From Streptomyces hoynatensis (GTDB taxonomy: Bacteria > Actinomycetota > Actinomycetes > Streptomycetales > Streptomycetaceae): a stretch of 64,000 nucleotides of DNA. Position numbers and translations under genes: made by a program. Position 1 is the stretch's first letter, and every line of letters begins with the position of its first letter. Shown here piece by piece: positions 46,149 through 54,617 of this stretch. The notes under the pieces were generated by a model. That model made no database searches. It was not told the DNA's origin and saw nothing but the letters and a program-made list of their open reading frames with translations. The stretch lies in NCBI RefSeq assembly GCF_003626535.1, contig NZ_RBAL01000004.1, positions 372,001 to 436,000 of the forward strand, in the 5' to 3' direction.

Positions 46149-47171
46149 GTGGACGCCACCGCAGGCGGCAGGAGGCGCGTCCCCGGGCTGCTCCTCGCCG
46201 CCGCCCTCGCGGCGCCGGCGGTGGGCCTGGGCGAACTGGCGCCCGTGGTGGGCGGCCCGGTGTGCGGGCTGCTCCTCGGCGCGGCGCCGGGCGCCGCACT
46301 GCGCCTGCGGCGCCCGGCGGCCTACGCCCGCTGCCTGCCCGGACTGACCACCGCGGGCAAGGGCGTCCTGCAGAGCGCGATCGTGCTGCTCGGCCTCGCC
46401 CTGCCGCTGGGCCGCGTGCTCGACGCGGGCGCCCGCTCGCTCCCGGTGCTGCTGTCCACCCTGGGCGTGGCCCTGGCCGGGGCCTGGTGGCTGGGGGGCC
46501 GGCTGCGGCTGCATCCGGAGACGCGGGTGCTGATCGGGGCGGGCACCGGCATCTGCGGGGCCTCGGCCATCGCCGCGGTCGCCTCCGTGATCCGCCCGGC
46601 CCGCGAACGCACCGCCTACGCGCTGGGCACGATCTTCACCTTCAACCTGGTCGCCGTCCTCACCTACCCCGCCCTCGGCCGGCTGCTCGGCCTGACGGAG
46701 CACGGCTTCGGGCTGTGGGCCGGCACCGCCGTCAACGACACCTCCTCGGTGATCGCCGCTGCCTCCGCCTTCGGCAGCGGCGCGGTCGCCCTGGCCGTGG
46801 TCGTCAAACTGGGCAGAACTCTGATGATCGTGCCGCTGTGCCTCGCGCTGCACCTGTGGCGCCGCCCCGGGCGCCCGGCCGGAGAGCGGCGCGGGGCGGC
46901 CGGGGCGCTGCTGGGCGCCTTCCCGCCGTTCATCCTGTGCTTCCTCGCCGCCTCAGCGCTCGCCGCCGCGGGCACGGTGCCCGGCGGCCGGGCGCAGGTG
47001 ACGGCGCTCAGCTCCGCGCTGGTCACCGTGGCCCTCGCCGGCATCGGCGCCACCCTCGACCCGGGGGCGATCCGCGCCGCGGGCCCGCGCCCCCTGGCGT
47101 TCGGCGGCGCCCTGGGCGCGGCGGTCGCCGTCAGCGCCCTGGCCGTCCAGGCCCTCACCGGGCAGACCTGA
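46149..47171 (+). CDS. YeiH family membrane protein (putative sulfate exporter)
   Basis: A 340-residue membrane protein with about 10 hydrophobic segments, of the Cons_hypoth698/YeiH family. Recognisable parts are KGVLQSAIVLLGLALPLG, LIGAGTGICGASAIAAVASVI, GTIFTFNLVAVLTYPALG and GLWAGTAVNDTSSVIAAASAFG. The family is often annotated as putative sulfate exporter, though direct evidence is limited. GGGAAGGGAG is placed before the GTG. It is divergent from its probable LysR regulator and followed by a short hairpin. Confidence 0.9.
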   Translation: MDATAGGRRRVPGLLLAAALAAPAVGLGELAPVVGGPVCGLLLGAAPGAALRLRRPAAYARCLPGLTTAGKGVLQSAIVLLGLALPLGRVLDAGARSLPVLLSTLGVALAGAWWLGGRLRLHPETRVLIGAGTGICGASAIAAVASVIRPARERTAYALGTIFTFNLVAVLTYPALGRLLGLTEHGFGLWAGTAVNDTSSVIAAASAFGSGAVALAVVVKLGRTLMIVPLCLALHLWRRPGRPAGERRGAAGALLGAFPPFILCFLAASALAAAGTVPGGRAQVTALSSALVTVALAGIGATLDPGAIRAAGPRPLAFGGALGAAVAVSALAVQALTGQT

Positions 47172-47201
47172 GCCCGCAGCGGGGGACCGGCCGGAAGGGG
47201 A

Positions 47202-47220
47202 GCCGCCGGGGCCCGGCGGC
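47202..47220. terminator. Short hairpin between convergent genes
   Basis: GCCGCCGGG and CCCGGCGGC form a tight stem between the YeiH gene and the convergent small protein gene. Confidence 0.5.
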
Positions 47221-47222
47221 GC

Positions 47223-47585
47223 TCAGACGCCGGTGCGGTGGAACTCGTCCACCCGCTCCGGGGGCGGGACGGGCTCCACGCCGTGCGCCCCGAGCTGGGC
47301 CGCCAGCTGTGCCGCGTACCCGGCGAAGGCACGCACCAGCGACTCCAGGCCGAACAGCCGCTCCCTGAGCCGCGCGTTCTCCTGGTCGACCCGCTCCACG
47401 CTCGCCCTGAGCACCGCCAGGTCCGCCAGCCGCCCCTCCGGGCCCGCCGCCGTCTCGGCCACCCGCTTCTGCGCCTCCGCGCCGATCACGGCCGCCGCCC
47501 TGGTCGCCCGCGCCGCGTACCAGCCGCCGAGCACCGCGCCCACCGGTCCGCCCACGGCGGCCATCGTCGTCCAGAAGCCGCTCAT
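47223..47585 (-). CDS. Small membrane-anchored coiled-coil protein
   Basis: A 120-residue protein. One N-terminal hydrophobic segment (MSGFWTTMAAVGGPVGAVLGGWYAA) is followed by a long amphipathic helix (about 35-85: LAVLRASVERVDQENARLRERLFGLESLVRAFAGY) likely to form a coiled coil. The tail is Pro-rich. Such one-helix/coiled-coil proteins are common in Streptomyces phages and their relatives. The ATG overlaps the stop of the upstream membrane-protein gene (ATGA), so the pair is coupled. Confidence 0.75.
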   Translation of the reverse strand: MSGFWTTMAAVGGPVGAVLGGWYAARATRAAAVIGAEAQKRVAETAAGPEGRLADLAVLRASVERVDQENARLRERLFGLESLVRAFAGYAAQLAAQLGAHGVEPVPPPERVDEFHRTGV

Positions 47586-48040
47586 CCGGCCGTGCCCTCC
47601 CGGGCGGCGGACGCCGTCGGCCCGGGCCGCGGGGGCGGCGCGTGCTCGGGCGTCGCGCTGGCCCACAGGCAGACGCCGACGTGCGTGGCCGAGTAGTAGG
47701 CGGCCAGCCACAGGCCGCGCGGGTACTCGCCCGAGCAGGCCGCCGTCAGGTAGGCGGCCAGCCACATCATCGGCGGCGTGAGGGCCGCGGCGAAGCCCAG
47801 CCAGTCGCCGCGGCTGCGCACGCACGCCGCGAGCGCCGCCAGCAGCCCCGAGACGACCCACAGCCAGGCCCAGGCCCGCAGCGGCGCCACCTCGGTCAGC
47901 AGCGTGAGCCCCCGCGGGTTCGGCGCCGGGTCGAAGCGGAACTGGAAGCCCCACACCACCTCGCCGAGGCCGACGAGCAGCAGGAAGCCGCCGCGCCGCC
48001 CCAGGTGTGCGCGCGCCAGGCGCGCCACCCGGCCGGTCAC
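47582..48040 (-). CDS. Small multi-TM membrane protein
   Basis: About 152 residues from the chosen GTG, with four hydrophobic segments (GGFLLLVGLGEVVWGF, AWAWLWVVSGLLAALAACV, WLGFAAALTPPMMWLAAYL and WLAAYYSATHVGVCLWA). The tail is Pro/Ala-rich. No domain is recognised. The upstream frame stays open, so the true start may be earlier. It is coupled to the small coiled-coil protein downstream. The pair resembles membrane-protein pairs of Streptomyces phages, but no other phage gene is nearby. Confidence 0.65.
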   Translation of the reverse strand: MTGRVARLARAHLGRRGGFLLLVGLGEVVWGFQFRFDPAPNPRGLTLLTEVAPLRAWAWLWVVSGLLAALAACVRSRGDWLGFAAALTPPMMWLAAYLTAACSGEYPRGLWLAAYYSATHVGVCLWASATPEHAPPPRPGPTASAAREGTAG

Positions 48041-48542
48041 CGGCCGCCGCCGCACGGCGGGGCGGCCACGGGCGCGGCCGCCCGCTGTGGGCCCTGGGGC
48101 CAGGCGCCGGGGCAGGCGGGTTCCCAACCGGCCTCCCCGGCCGTGTCACCGACGGCGTTGCGGACCGTGCCGGCCATCGCGCACCTCCCCGACGCGGCGC
48201 CACCCCGGGCGCCCTCCCGAACCTTCGCTCACCCGCCTGATACCCGCCGCCGGCGGGCAGGCCGCCGGCCCGCGCCCCGATTACCGCGAACGTGTGCATC
48301 CCCGGCCGGGGCCGGCGCGGGCGGCCGGGGCGGCGGGGGTGGCGGCGCCTCGGCGCGGGCACCGGTGCCGCCACGCCAGGCGGACCCGGGGCGAGGTTCC
48401 GGCCCCGCCTCGTCCCCGGGGCAGGGGGTTGGCGAACTCCCCGTCTCGCGCCCGGCGTTGGCGAACGTGGGTCCCGGCTTCCGCCCCGCGGGCGGAACAA
48501 GGACGTTTACCCGGCCGCCGAAGATGCCACCCGAGAGGGGCC
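48041..48542. other. Region without recognised gene before gas-vesicle remnants
   Basis: About 500 bases. Open frames exist on both strands only because of high GC; their translations are low-complexity. It separates the divergent membrane-protein pair and the gas-vesicle-like genes and must hold promoters for both. Confidence 0.45.
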
Positions 48543-48755
48543 ATGGCAGAGCAGACAGCGCACGCAGCGGAACGAGAAGACGACGGCGGCACCGGCGAGG
48601 GCGCGCAGGCGCGCGAGGGCCGGGAGCGCGGCGGGAGGGCCGGGCACCGCCCGGCGGCCGAGGGACTGCGCAGTGCCGGGGCCGGGCCAGGGGGCCAAGG
48701 GGGCGTCCGCCTCCGGGCGGCCCTCGCGCACCCCGGCCCGCCGCCCGGGAGGTGA
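48543..48755 (+). CDS. Short hydrophilic ORF before gvpY, possible GvpO N-terminal remnant
   Basis: A 70-residue low-complexity frame starting MAEQTAHAAEREDDGGTGEG and ending in Pro/Gly. Its acidic-basic head and the words RAGHRPAAEGLRSA resemble the start of GvpO/GvpQ-type gas-vesicle proteins, but the conserved globular part is absent. GAGGGG precedes the ATG. It is directly upstream of the gvpY-like gene. It may be a shortened gas-vesicle gene or not coding. Confidence 0.3.
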   Translation: MAEQTAHAAEREDDGGTGEGAQAREGRERGGRAGHRPAAEGLRSAGAGPGGQGGVRLRAALAHPGPPPGR

Positions 48756-48760
48756 CCGCG

Positions 48761-49910
48761 ATGACTGACGCGCTGCGCAAGGACGCGGCACGCGCCCCGG
48801 GTTCGCCGCGCGGGCGGCTCCTGGGCGGCCCCGCCGCCGAACGGCTGAAGGAGGAGGCCGCGGCCTTCGCCACCGCCCAGGCCCGGCGGCTGCGCGTCTC
48901 GCTCGGCCACCGCCGAGGGCAGGGGACCGGTCCGCGCCGCCCTCGGGGCCGGGGCGGCGCGGGTCAGGGACACCCTGGGGAGTGGCGTCGCGGAGCGCGC
49001 GAAGGACACGGCCCGGCGGGCGGTGTCCCGCCGCCGCGGCGGCTTTGGGGAGCGCTTCCTCACCCTCGTGGAGAGCCTCGACGTCGGCGTCGCGGTGCGG
49101 GAGGCGTACGGCCGGTGGACGCGGCTGCAGGAGTTCGGCGCCTGTGCCCGCGGCGTGCAGGGCGTCGAGCGGGTCGACGGGACCGGGAGCGACTGGCGGG
49201 CGGAGATCCTGTGGTCGACGCGCAGTCGGCAGGCCGAGGTGACCGAGCAGGTGCCGGACGAGCGCATCGCCTGGACCGGCTCGGGAGCCAAGGGCACCAC
49301 CAGGGGCGTGGTGTCCTTCCACCCCCTCGGCGAGCGGCTGACCCGGGTGCTGCTGGTGATCGAGTACCACGCCAGGGGGGTGCTGGAGAAGGCGGGTGCC
49401 CTGTGGCGCGCCCAGGGGCGGCGGGTCCGGCTCGACCTCAGGCGGTTCGGGCGCTTCGTGACCCTGCGCGGCGAGGCCACCGGCGAGTGGCGCGGGGAGA
49501 TCCGCGAGGGCGAGGCGGCGGAGGGGCCAGGGGAGAGCGCGGCGGGGGAGGAGTACGAGGACTGGCCGGAGGGCGAGGAGCCGGAGGAGGACCGCCCCGA
49601 GCGCGCGGCGTACGCGGCGGGCGACGCCGGGGAGGCGGGGGACTACGGGGAGGCCGGCGAGCGGGACGAACTCGACGAGGCGGAGGAGCCGGACGAGGAC
49701 GTCGGCGAGGAGGCAACCGCGGCCGGATACCCGGAGGACACGCAGGACACAGAGGACACACGGGACACGGAGGACGCACAGGACACAGAGGCCGCAGAGG
49801 GCCCGGAGGACGCGGCGGGGGCCGGGGAGGCGGAGGAGGGGGAAGAGCCCGCGGACCCCGGTGAGTTCGGGGACGCCGGGGAGAGCGAGGACCGAGAGGG
49901 AGCCCGCTGA
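48761..49910 (+). pseudogene. gvpY: GvpY-like SRPBCC gene with frameshift
   Basis: The start (MTDALRKDAARAPG, then ATAQARRLRVSLGH) matches the N-terminus of the SRPBCC protein of Streptomyces gas-vesicle clusters. Near 48905-48920 homology moves to another frame, where AEGRGPVRAALGAGAARVRD leads to the SRPBCC domain: VESLDVGVAVREAYGRWTRLQEF, TEQVPDERIAWTGSGAKGTTRGVVSFHPLGE and TRVLLVIEYHARG. A stretch is missing between them. The C-terminal 110 residues are very acidic, with EDTQDTEDTRDTEDAQDTE repeats. The domain could still be made from a start near 49020, but the full protein is broken. No gvpA, F, J, L, S or K is visible, so gas vesicles cannot be made from this locus. Confidence 0.75.
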
Positions 49911-50073
49911 GCCGCCGGGCCCCGCGGGGCCGCGGGGCGGGGACGGCGGGCGGATCGCCCTCGACCGGGACACGGCGGAGCTGCGCCGGCGCTACGGCCT
50001 GCGCCCCGAGGACCTGAACCTCGACCTCGGCCCCCTCGGCCCGCTCCTCCCGCCCGCGGACGCAGCGGAATGA
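49861..50073 (+). CDS. Small protein after gvpY, function unknown
   Basis: A 70-residue frame from a GTG that overlaps the end of the gvpY-like gene by 50 bases. The head is Pro/Glu-rich; the tail RIALDRDTAELRRRYGLRPE, then DLNLDLGPLGPLL has ordinary residue use and may be the functional part. It could be a gas-vesicle-associated small protein by position, but I do not recognise it. The ribosome-binding site is weak. Confidence 0.45.
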   Translation: MSSGTPGRARTEREPAEPPGPAGPRGGDGGRIALDRDTAELRRRYGLRPEDLNLDLGPLGPLLPPADAAE

Positions 50074-50181
50074 GCGGCGGCGGAAGGCCACCGCGGCCCG
50101 CCTGGGCCGGGCGGGTGAAGTGGAGGACGGCCGCCGGATCGGCGTTTCGCCTGGTGCGGGCGTGGTACTCCGGGGCTCGTG

Positions 50182-50916
50182 ATGCTTCTGCGGTCCTTCG
50201 GGGTCTACGCGCCCCAGGGCGACACCGCCCTCCTGCTGAGTGCCCTGAGCCAGTTCGGGGTCCGGCCGGGGAGCAGGGCCCTCGACGTCGGCACCGGCTC
50301 GGGGACGGTCGCGCTGTCCGTGGCGGGCGCCGGGGCGGCCGAGGTGTGGGCGGTGGACGTGTCCCGCCGGGCCGCGCTGACCGCGCGCCTGAACGCGTTC
50401 CTGCACCGCAGGCGGCTGACCGTGCGCCGCGGCGACTTCGGCGAGTGCGCGGGGCAGGGCCGTTTCGACCTGGTGACCGCCAACCCGCCCTATGTGCCCT
50501 CCCGTTGTGGCGCCCTCCAGGCGCGGGGGGTGGCCAGGGCGTGGGACGCGGGGCCGCGCGGGCGGGACGTGCTCGACCGGCTGTGCGCCGCCATGCCGCG
50601 GCTGCTCGCGCCCGGCGGCACGCTGCTGCTGGTGCACTCCGCGCTCTGCGGGGTGGCGGCCACCCTGACCGGGCTGCGCGCGGAGGGCCTCGATGCGTCG
50701 GTGGTGGCCCGCCGCGCGCAGCCCTTCGGCCCCGTGCTCCTCAGGCGGGCGCGCTGGCTGGAGGAGCAGGGCCTCATCGCCGCGGGGCAGCGCCACGAGG
50801 AACTGGTGGTGGTCCGGGCCGACCTGCCGGGGGCGCCGGGCGGGCGGGCCGCGGTGCCGGCGGAGCGCGCGGCCGGGGGAGCGGCGGGCATGAGGCGGCC
50901 GGGCGGCGCCGGGTGA
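50182..50916 (+). CDS. HemK2/MTQ2-type class I methyltransferase
   Basis: A 244-residue SAM-dependent methyltransferase. Motif I is ALDVGTGSGTVALSVA and the catalytic motif is NPPY within LVTANPPYVPS, which marks N-methyltransferases of glutamine or adenine, such as release-factor and HemK2 types. The N-terminal GVYAPQGDTALLL is characteristic of the actinobacterial HemK2/MTQ2 group. The ATG follows an in-frame GTG by three bases; either may be used. It is coupled to the CDGSH gene (GTGA overlap). Its target is unknown. Confidence 0.9.
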   Translation: MLLRSFGVYAPQGDTALLLSALSQFGVRPGSRALDVGTGSGTVALSVAGAGAAEVWAVDVSRRAALTARLNAFLHRRRLTVRRGDFGECAGQGRFDLVTANPPYVPSRCGALQARGVARAWDAGPRGRDVLDRLCAAMPRLLAPGGTLLLVHSALCGVAATLTGLRAEGLDASVVARRAQPFGPVLLRRARWLEEQGLIAAGQRHEELVVVRADLPGAPGGRAAVPAERAAGGAAGMRRPGGAG

Positions 50917-51194
50917 GCGGGCGGCGGCAGGAACCCGAGCCGCGGCGCGTCACGATCGACCCGCGCGGCCCGCTGCTGATCGAGGGGCCGGTGGAGGTCG
51001 TGCTGGCGGACGGCAGGACCGTCCGTTCCGATCGCTTCCTGGTGGCGGTGTGCACCTGCCGCCGCAGCCGCGCCTACCCGTGGTGTGACACCAGCCACCG
51101 GCGGCGCTCCCGCCCGCCTTCCCGGCGCGCCGCGGCGGGTCCGGGAGGCGGGGAGGAGCCGCAGCCTGGCGCCGGGGCGGAGGAGGCCGGCTGA
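50913..51194 (+). CDS. CDGSH iron-sulfur domain protein
   Basis: A 93-residue protein with the CDGSH-type [2Fe-2S] motif CTCRRSRAYPWCDTSHRRR, three Cys plus His as cluster ligands. The N-terminal part is a beta-rich domain (RGPLLIEGPVEVVLADGRTV) and the tail is Gly/Glu-rich. The GTG start overlaps the methyltransferase stop. The methyltransferase, CDGSH and iron-containing redox enzyme genes often occur together in streptomycetes. Redox or iron-sulfur handling is the likely role. Confidence 0.9.
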   Translation: MSGRRQEPEPRRVTIDPRGPLLIEGPVEVVLADGRTVRSDRFLVAVCTCRRSRAYPWCDTSHRRRSRPPSRRAAAGPGGGEEPQPGAGAEEAG

Positions 51195-51243
51195 GCCCGG
51201 CGCCGCGGCGCCCGCGCGAAGCGCGGAGCGCCGGCGCCCGGGC
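51195..51243. terminator. Bidirectional GC hairpin
   Basis: A long imperfect stem begins right after the CDGSH stop, with outer arms GCCCGG/CCGGGC and an inner GCGC-GAA-GCGC loop. It lies between the convergent CDGSH and heme-oxygenase-like genes. Confidence 0.65.
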
Positions 51244-51253
51244 CCCCGGCGGG

Positions 51254-52291
51254 TCAGGGCCCGAGGTCCGCGGGCAGCGGGCGGCGCAGGGAGCTCTCCC
51301 CGCGCCGCCAGGCGCCGAGCAGGCGGTCCGCGAGCCGGCCCTCCAGGTACTCCGTGGCCTGGACGCCGAACACCACGTCGGCCGCCAGCTCCGGCTCCCC
51401 GGCGAGCAGTCCGCCGACCACCTCCCGGCGCATCACCTGCTCGTGCACGGCGTCCGCCTCGATGTGCTCGGTGAAGAACCGCACGCAGGCCGGGGCCGCG
51501 CCCACCCGTTCCAGCGCCGCGGCCAGCCGCCGCGCGCTGGGCGCGGTGGTGATCTCGGCCGCCGCGAAGTGCCCGACGAGCGCGCCGCGCAGCCCCCGGT
51601 GCAGCCCGCACAGCGACATCAGGTTGACCAGCGCCAGGGGTTCGGCCGGCACGTCGTCCAGATAGGCCAGGTAGCCGTCGTCGAGACCGGCCGCGGCCAG
51701 CAGCTCCGCGTACAGCCGCGCGTGCATCCGGTCCTCGCGGCCGCCGCCGAACTCGTCGTACTCCACCGCCACCAGCGCGGCCTTGGCCCGCCCTTCGAGC
51801 CGGGGGATCGCCCAGGCGTGCGGGTCCGCCTCCTTGAGGTGGTAGATCGAGCGGTGCACGAAGTACTCGCGCAGCCTGGGCCAGTCGCCCTCCGCGTGCA
51901 GGTGGGCGGACAGGCCGGTGTCCTCCGCGGGCGCCACCAGCAGCCCGTCGAGCGCGGCCTCGGCCTCGTGTCCCCCCGGCACCGCCTGCCGGAGCGCGTC
52001 GTGGAAGGCCCGTTCGAGGGCCTGGCGGAAGCGCAGCAGCTCCGCGTCCCACTCCCAGCCGTCCGCCACCCCGGGCAGGCCCCGGTAGTGCAGCTCGTAG
52101 CAGGTGTGCAGCGCCAGCTGGAGGTCCTCGCCCCACGGGTCGGCGGCGGCCACCCCGGGCCAGGGCGGGGCCTGCGCCCCGGGATCGGCGCGCAGCGCGT
52201 CCAGCACGGCGGCGGACAGCGGCCCGCGCGCCTCGGGCAGCGCGGCCGGCCGCGCCCGCGCCCGGTCGGGCCGGGGTGAGACGAGAGCCAT
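51254..52291 (-). CDS. Iron-containing redox enzyme, heme-oxygenase-like fold
   Basis: A 345-residue all-helical protein of the Haem_oxygenase_2 / heme-oxygenase-like diiron group. Metal-ligand candidates appear as Glu and His on successive helices (CYELHYRGL, REYFVHRSIYHLKEADPH, ALVAVEYDEFGG, RMHARLYAELL, FFTEHIEADAVHEQVM). Family members include diiron oxidases acting on amino acids and fatty acids. GGAGG lies before the ATG. It is the last gene of the long minus-strand run that includes the LanB-type genes, though 187 bases separate it from the MFS gene. It also commonly accompanies the convergent methyltransferase/CDGSH pair, so its allegiance is uncertain. Confidence 0.87.
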   Translation of the reverse strand: MALVSPRPDRARARPAALPEARGPLSAAVLDALRADPGAQAPPWPGVAAADPWGEDLQLALHTCYELHYRGLPGVADGWEWDAELLRFRQALERAFHDALRQAVPGGHEAEAALDGLLVAPAEDTGLSAHLHAEGDWPRLREYFVHRSIYHLKEADPHAWAIPRLEGRAKAALVAVEYDEFGGGREDRMHARLYAELLAAAGLDDGYLAYLDDVPAEPLALVNLMSLCGLHRGLRGALVGHFAAAEITTAPSARRLAAALERVGAAPACVRFFTEHIEADAVHEQVMRREVVGGLLAGEPELAADVVFGVQATEYLEGRLADRLLGAWRRGESSLRRPLPADLGP

Positions 52292-52478
52292 CGCACCTCC
52301 ACGGGTTCACGCACGGCACCGGGGCAGGCGAGTGCCCCCCACGCCCGCGCGGAAACGCCACCCCCAGCGGGAAACCCCCGCCCGCCGACGCCCGCCCGGG
52401 CCGGCCGGGGCGCCGTTCCGCGGGGCGCCCGGTGGGTGCCCGTGCGCCGCGCGGGTCCCCGGGCCGGGGCGCCGCCGC

Positions 52479-53750
52479 TCAGGTGTCCGGCGCGGTCCCG
52501 GCCCTCGGCCGGCCCGCGGCGATCAGGGCCGTGCCCGCGGCGCACATGGCCGCCGCGACGAGGAAGCCGTGCCCCGCCTCCGCCTCCACCAGCGGCCCCA
52601 CGGCCGCGGCGCCCGCGGTGAGCCCGGCCGAGGAGGCGCCGTTCAGCCAGCCGAATGCCTCGGTGGCCAGCTCGGGCGGGGCCGCGTCGTCCATCGCGGA
52701 GAACTGCGCGGTCAGCGCCGGGTTGAGGGCGAGCCCGGCGAGCAGCAGCAGGCCCGCCAGCACCCAGGGGTGCGGCGCGAGGGCCAGGAGGCCCCAGCCC
52801 ACCGTCAGCGCTCCCGTCCACACCAGCAGGTCGCGCCGGGGCCGCGCCTCCTGCCGCCTGCGCCCCCAGAGCAGGCCCCCGGCCACCCCGCCCACGGAAA
52901 GCAGCGCGATCAGCACCCCCGCCGCGTCCGGCCTGCCCTCCTGGTCCGCCGAGGAGACCAGGGACACCTCGATGACCGAGATGCTGCCCGTCAGCAGGAA
53001 GCCCACCGGGAGCAGCGCGCGCACCCGGCGGCTGCGCAGCGCGCCCAGCCAGTGCCGCTCCCGCGGCCCGCCGGGCGCCCCCGGCAGCAGCCGGGAACCC
53101 GTCGCGAGCGCCCCGCAGCCGGCCACCGTGGCCACCGCGGCCGCGATCAGCGCGAGCCCCGGGCTCGCCGACGCGGTCAGTCCCGCCACCACCGCGGGCC
53201 CGGCGATGAACACCACGTCGGTGACCATGGTCTCGTAGGCGAAGGCGGTCGCCCGCAGCGCGGAGCCGGCGAACATCCGCGACCACTGGGTGCGCATGAC
53301 CGCCGAGACCGGCGGCAGCAGCGCCCCGCTCGCCGTCACCGCGAGCAGGGTCAGCGGCAGCCCGCCCGGCCCGTCGCCGAGGGTCACCCACGCCTCGGCC
53401 GAGAGCACCGCCGCCTCCCCGCCGCCGGTGACCAGCAGCACCGGGGCGGGGCCGAGCCGGTCGGCGGCCCTGCTCCACAGCGGCGTGGCCACCGTGGAGG
53501 CCGCGGTGAACAGCGCCGCCGTGGCGCCCGCCGCCGCGTACGAGCCGGTGACCTCCACGGCGGTCAGCATGAAGACCAGCCCGAGCATGCCGTTCGCCAG
53601 CCGCGCCAGCAGTCCGAAGCCCGCGGGCCAGGCCACCCCGGGATGCGCCAGGAACGGCCCGTACTGCCCGAGGAGGCCGCCCGCGCCGGGCGCGGCTGCC
53701 TCCCGCTCCCTGGCCCCCGCGCTCTGCTCGCCGCTCGCCTGCCCGGTCAT
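52479..53750 (-). CDS. MFS transporter
   Basis: A 423-residue protein with about 12 hydrophobic segments, beginning LAHPGVAWPAGFGLLARLANGMLGLVFML. The loop TPLWSRAADRLGPAPVLLVTGGG corresponds to the family's cytoplasmic A-loop. The central loop is short and basic. AGGAGG precedes the ATG. It stands 166 bases downstream of the FMN-reductase gene in the LanB-type gene run and is the likely exporter of that pathway (inference). Confidence 0.88.
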   Translation of the reverse strand: MTGQASGEQSAGAREREAAAPGAGGLLGQYGPFLAHPGVAWPAGFGLLARLANGMLGLVFMLTAVEVTGSYAAAGATAALFTAASTVATPLWSRAADRLGPAPVLLVTGGGEAAVLSAEAWVTLGDGPGGLPLTLLAVTASGALLPPVSAVMRTQWSRMFAGSALRATAFAYETMVTDVVFIAGPAVVAGLTASASPGLALIAAAVATVAGCGALATGSRLLPGAPGGPRERHWLGALRSRRVRALLPVGFLLTGSISVIEVSLVSSADQEGRPDAAGVLIALLSVGGVAGGLLWGRRRQEARPRRDLLVWTGALTVGWGLLALAPHPWVLAGLLLLAGLALNPALTAQFSAMDDAAPPELATEAFGWLNGASSAGLTAGAAAVGPLVEAEAGHGFLVAAAMCAAGTALIAAGRPRAGTAPDT

Positions 53751-53916
53751 GCGCCTCCTGCCCTTCCAGGGTGGTTGCCGTGGCCGCCGCCCGCGGCGGG
53801 CCCGGTGCCGTCCCCCGCTTCCTTCCCCCGCCACTCGCGCCCCGCTCGCGTGCCCCGCTCGCCCGCGGCGCCCGGCCCGCGGGCCGCGCCGGGCGAAGGC
53901 GCCGGGGCGGCCCCGG

Positions 53917-54585
53917 TCACCCGCCCTCCACCACCCCGGCCCAGCGGGGCCCGGGCGCGGCGCCGGCCGGCGCGGGGGCGGGCGGTGCCGGGGCCTGACC
54001 GGGGCCGCGGCCCGCCAGCCGGAAGCCGAGCAGTTCCCCGATCGCCGTGTCGACGCGCCGCAGCACCTCGGGCGCCGGCGCCCCGTCCGCGGGGAAGTCG
54101 CCGCCCGCGCACACCACCGAGGTCGGCACCGGCCAGCCGCCCAGGGCCCGGACGACGGCCTGCAGGTGGTCGACCGCCCCGTGCGCGCCCTGCACCTTGG
54201 CCGCCACCGAGACCACCAGGGCCGGCTTGCCCTGGAAGGCGCCCATCGGCAGGTGGTCGAGGAGGTTCTTCAGGGCGCCGGAGAAGCTGCCCTGGTACAC
54301 CGGCGTGGCCAGCACCAGCGCGTCGGCCCGCGCCACCTCGGCGCACACCGCCCGCACCGCGGGCCGCCGGGCGAGCGCGCCCGAGGCCCGCGCGTCCACC
54401 TCCATCGCCGGCAGCCGCAGCGCCTCCGGCCCCAGGCAGGTGCCGCGCACCCCGGGGCGGGCGCTGCCTGCCCGTTCCAGGACCGCCCGCGCCGCCCGGG
54501 CCGTCTGCGACTCGCGGGCCGTGCTGCCCGGCACGGCGAGCAGGCGGAACTCCCTCCCGCCCGGCGCTCCGTTTCCTTCGCTCAT
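53917..54585 (-). CDS. NADPH-dependent FMN reductase family protein
   Basis: A 222-residue flavodoxin-like protein. The start RLLAVPGSTARESQTARAARAVL holds the phosphate-binding loop, and ADALVLATPVYQGSFSGALKNLLDHLPMGAFQGKPALVVSV is the conserved core of SsuE/FMN-reductase proteins. The C-terminal tail is Pro/Ala-rich. AGGAGG precedes the ATG. It sits 32 bases after the DadA-type flavoprotein gene; it could supply reduced flavin or act directly on a peptide. Part of the LanB/TldD operon by position. Confidence 0.9.
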   Translation of the reverse strand: MSEGNGAPGGREFRLLAVPGSTARESQTARAARAVLERAGSARPGVRGTCLGPEALRLPAMEVDARASGALARRPAVRAVCAEVARADALVLATPVYQGSFSGALKNLLDHLPMGAFQGKPALVVSVAAKVQGAHGAVDHLQAVVRALGGWPVPTSVVCAGGDFPADGAPAPEVLRRVDTAIGELLGFRLAGRGPGQAPAPPAPAPAGAAPGPRWAGVVEGG

Positions 54586-54617
54586 CGGGGCCTCCTGTCC
54601 CGCTCGAAGAAAGGTCA

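Noticed and set aside
47223..48040. Prophage suggested by two small membrane proteins
   Set aside because: No capsid, terminase, integrase or tail genes lie nearby, so a prophage is not supported.
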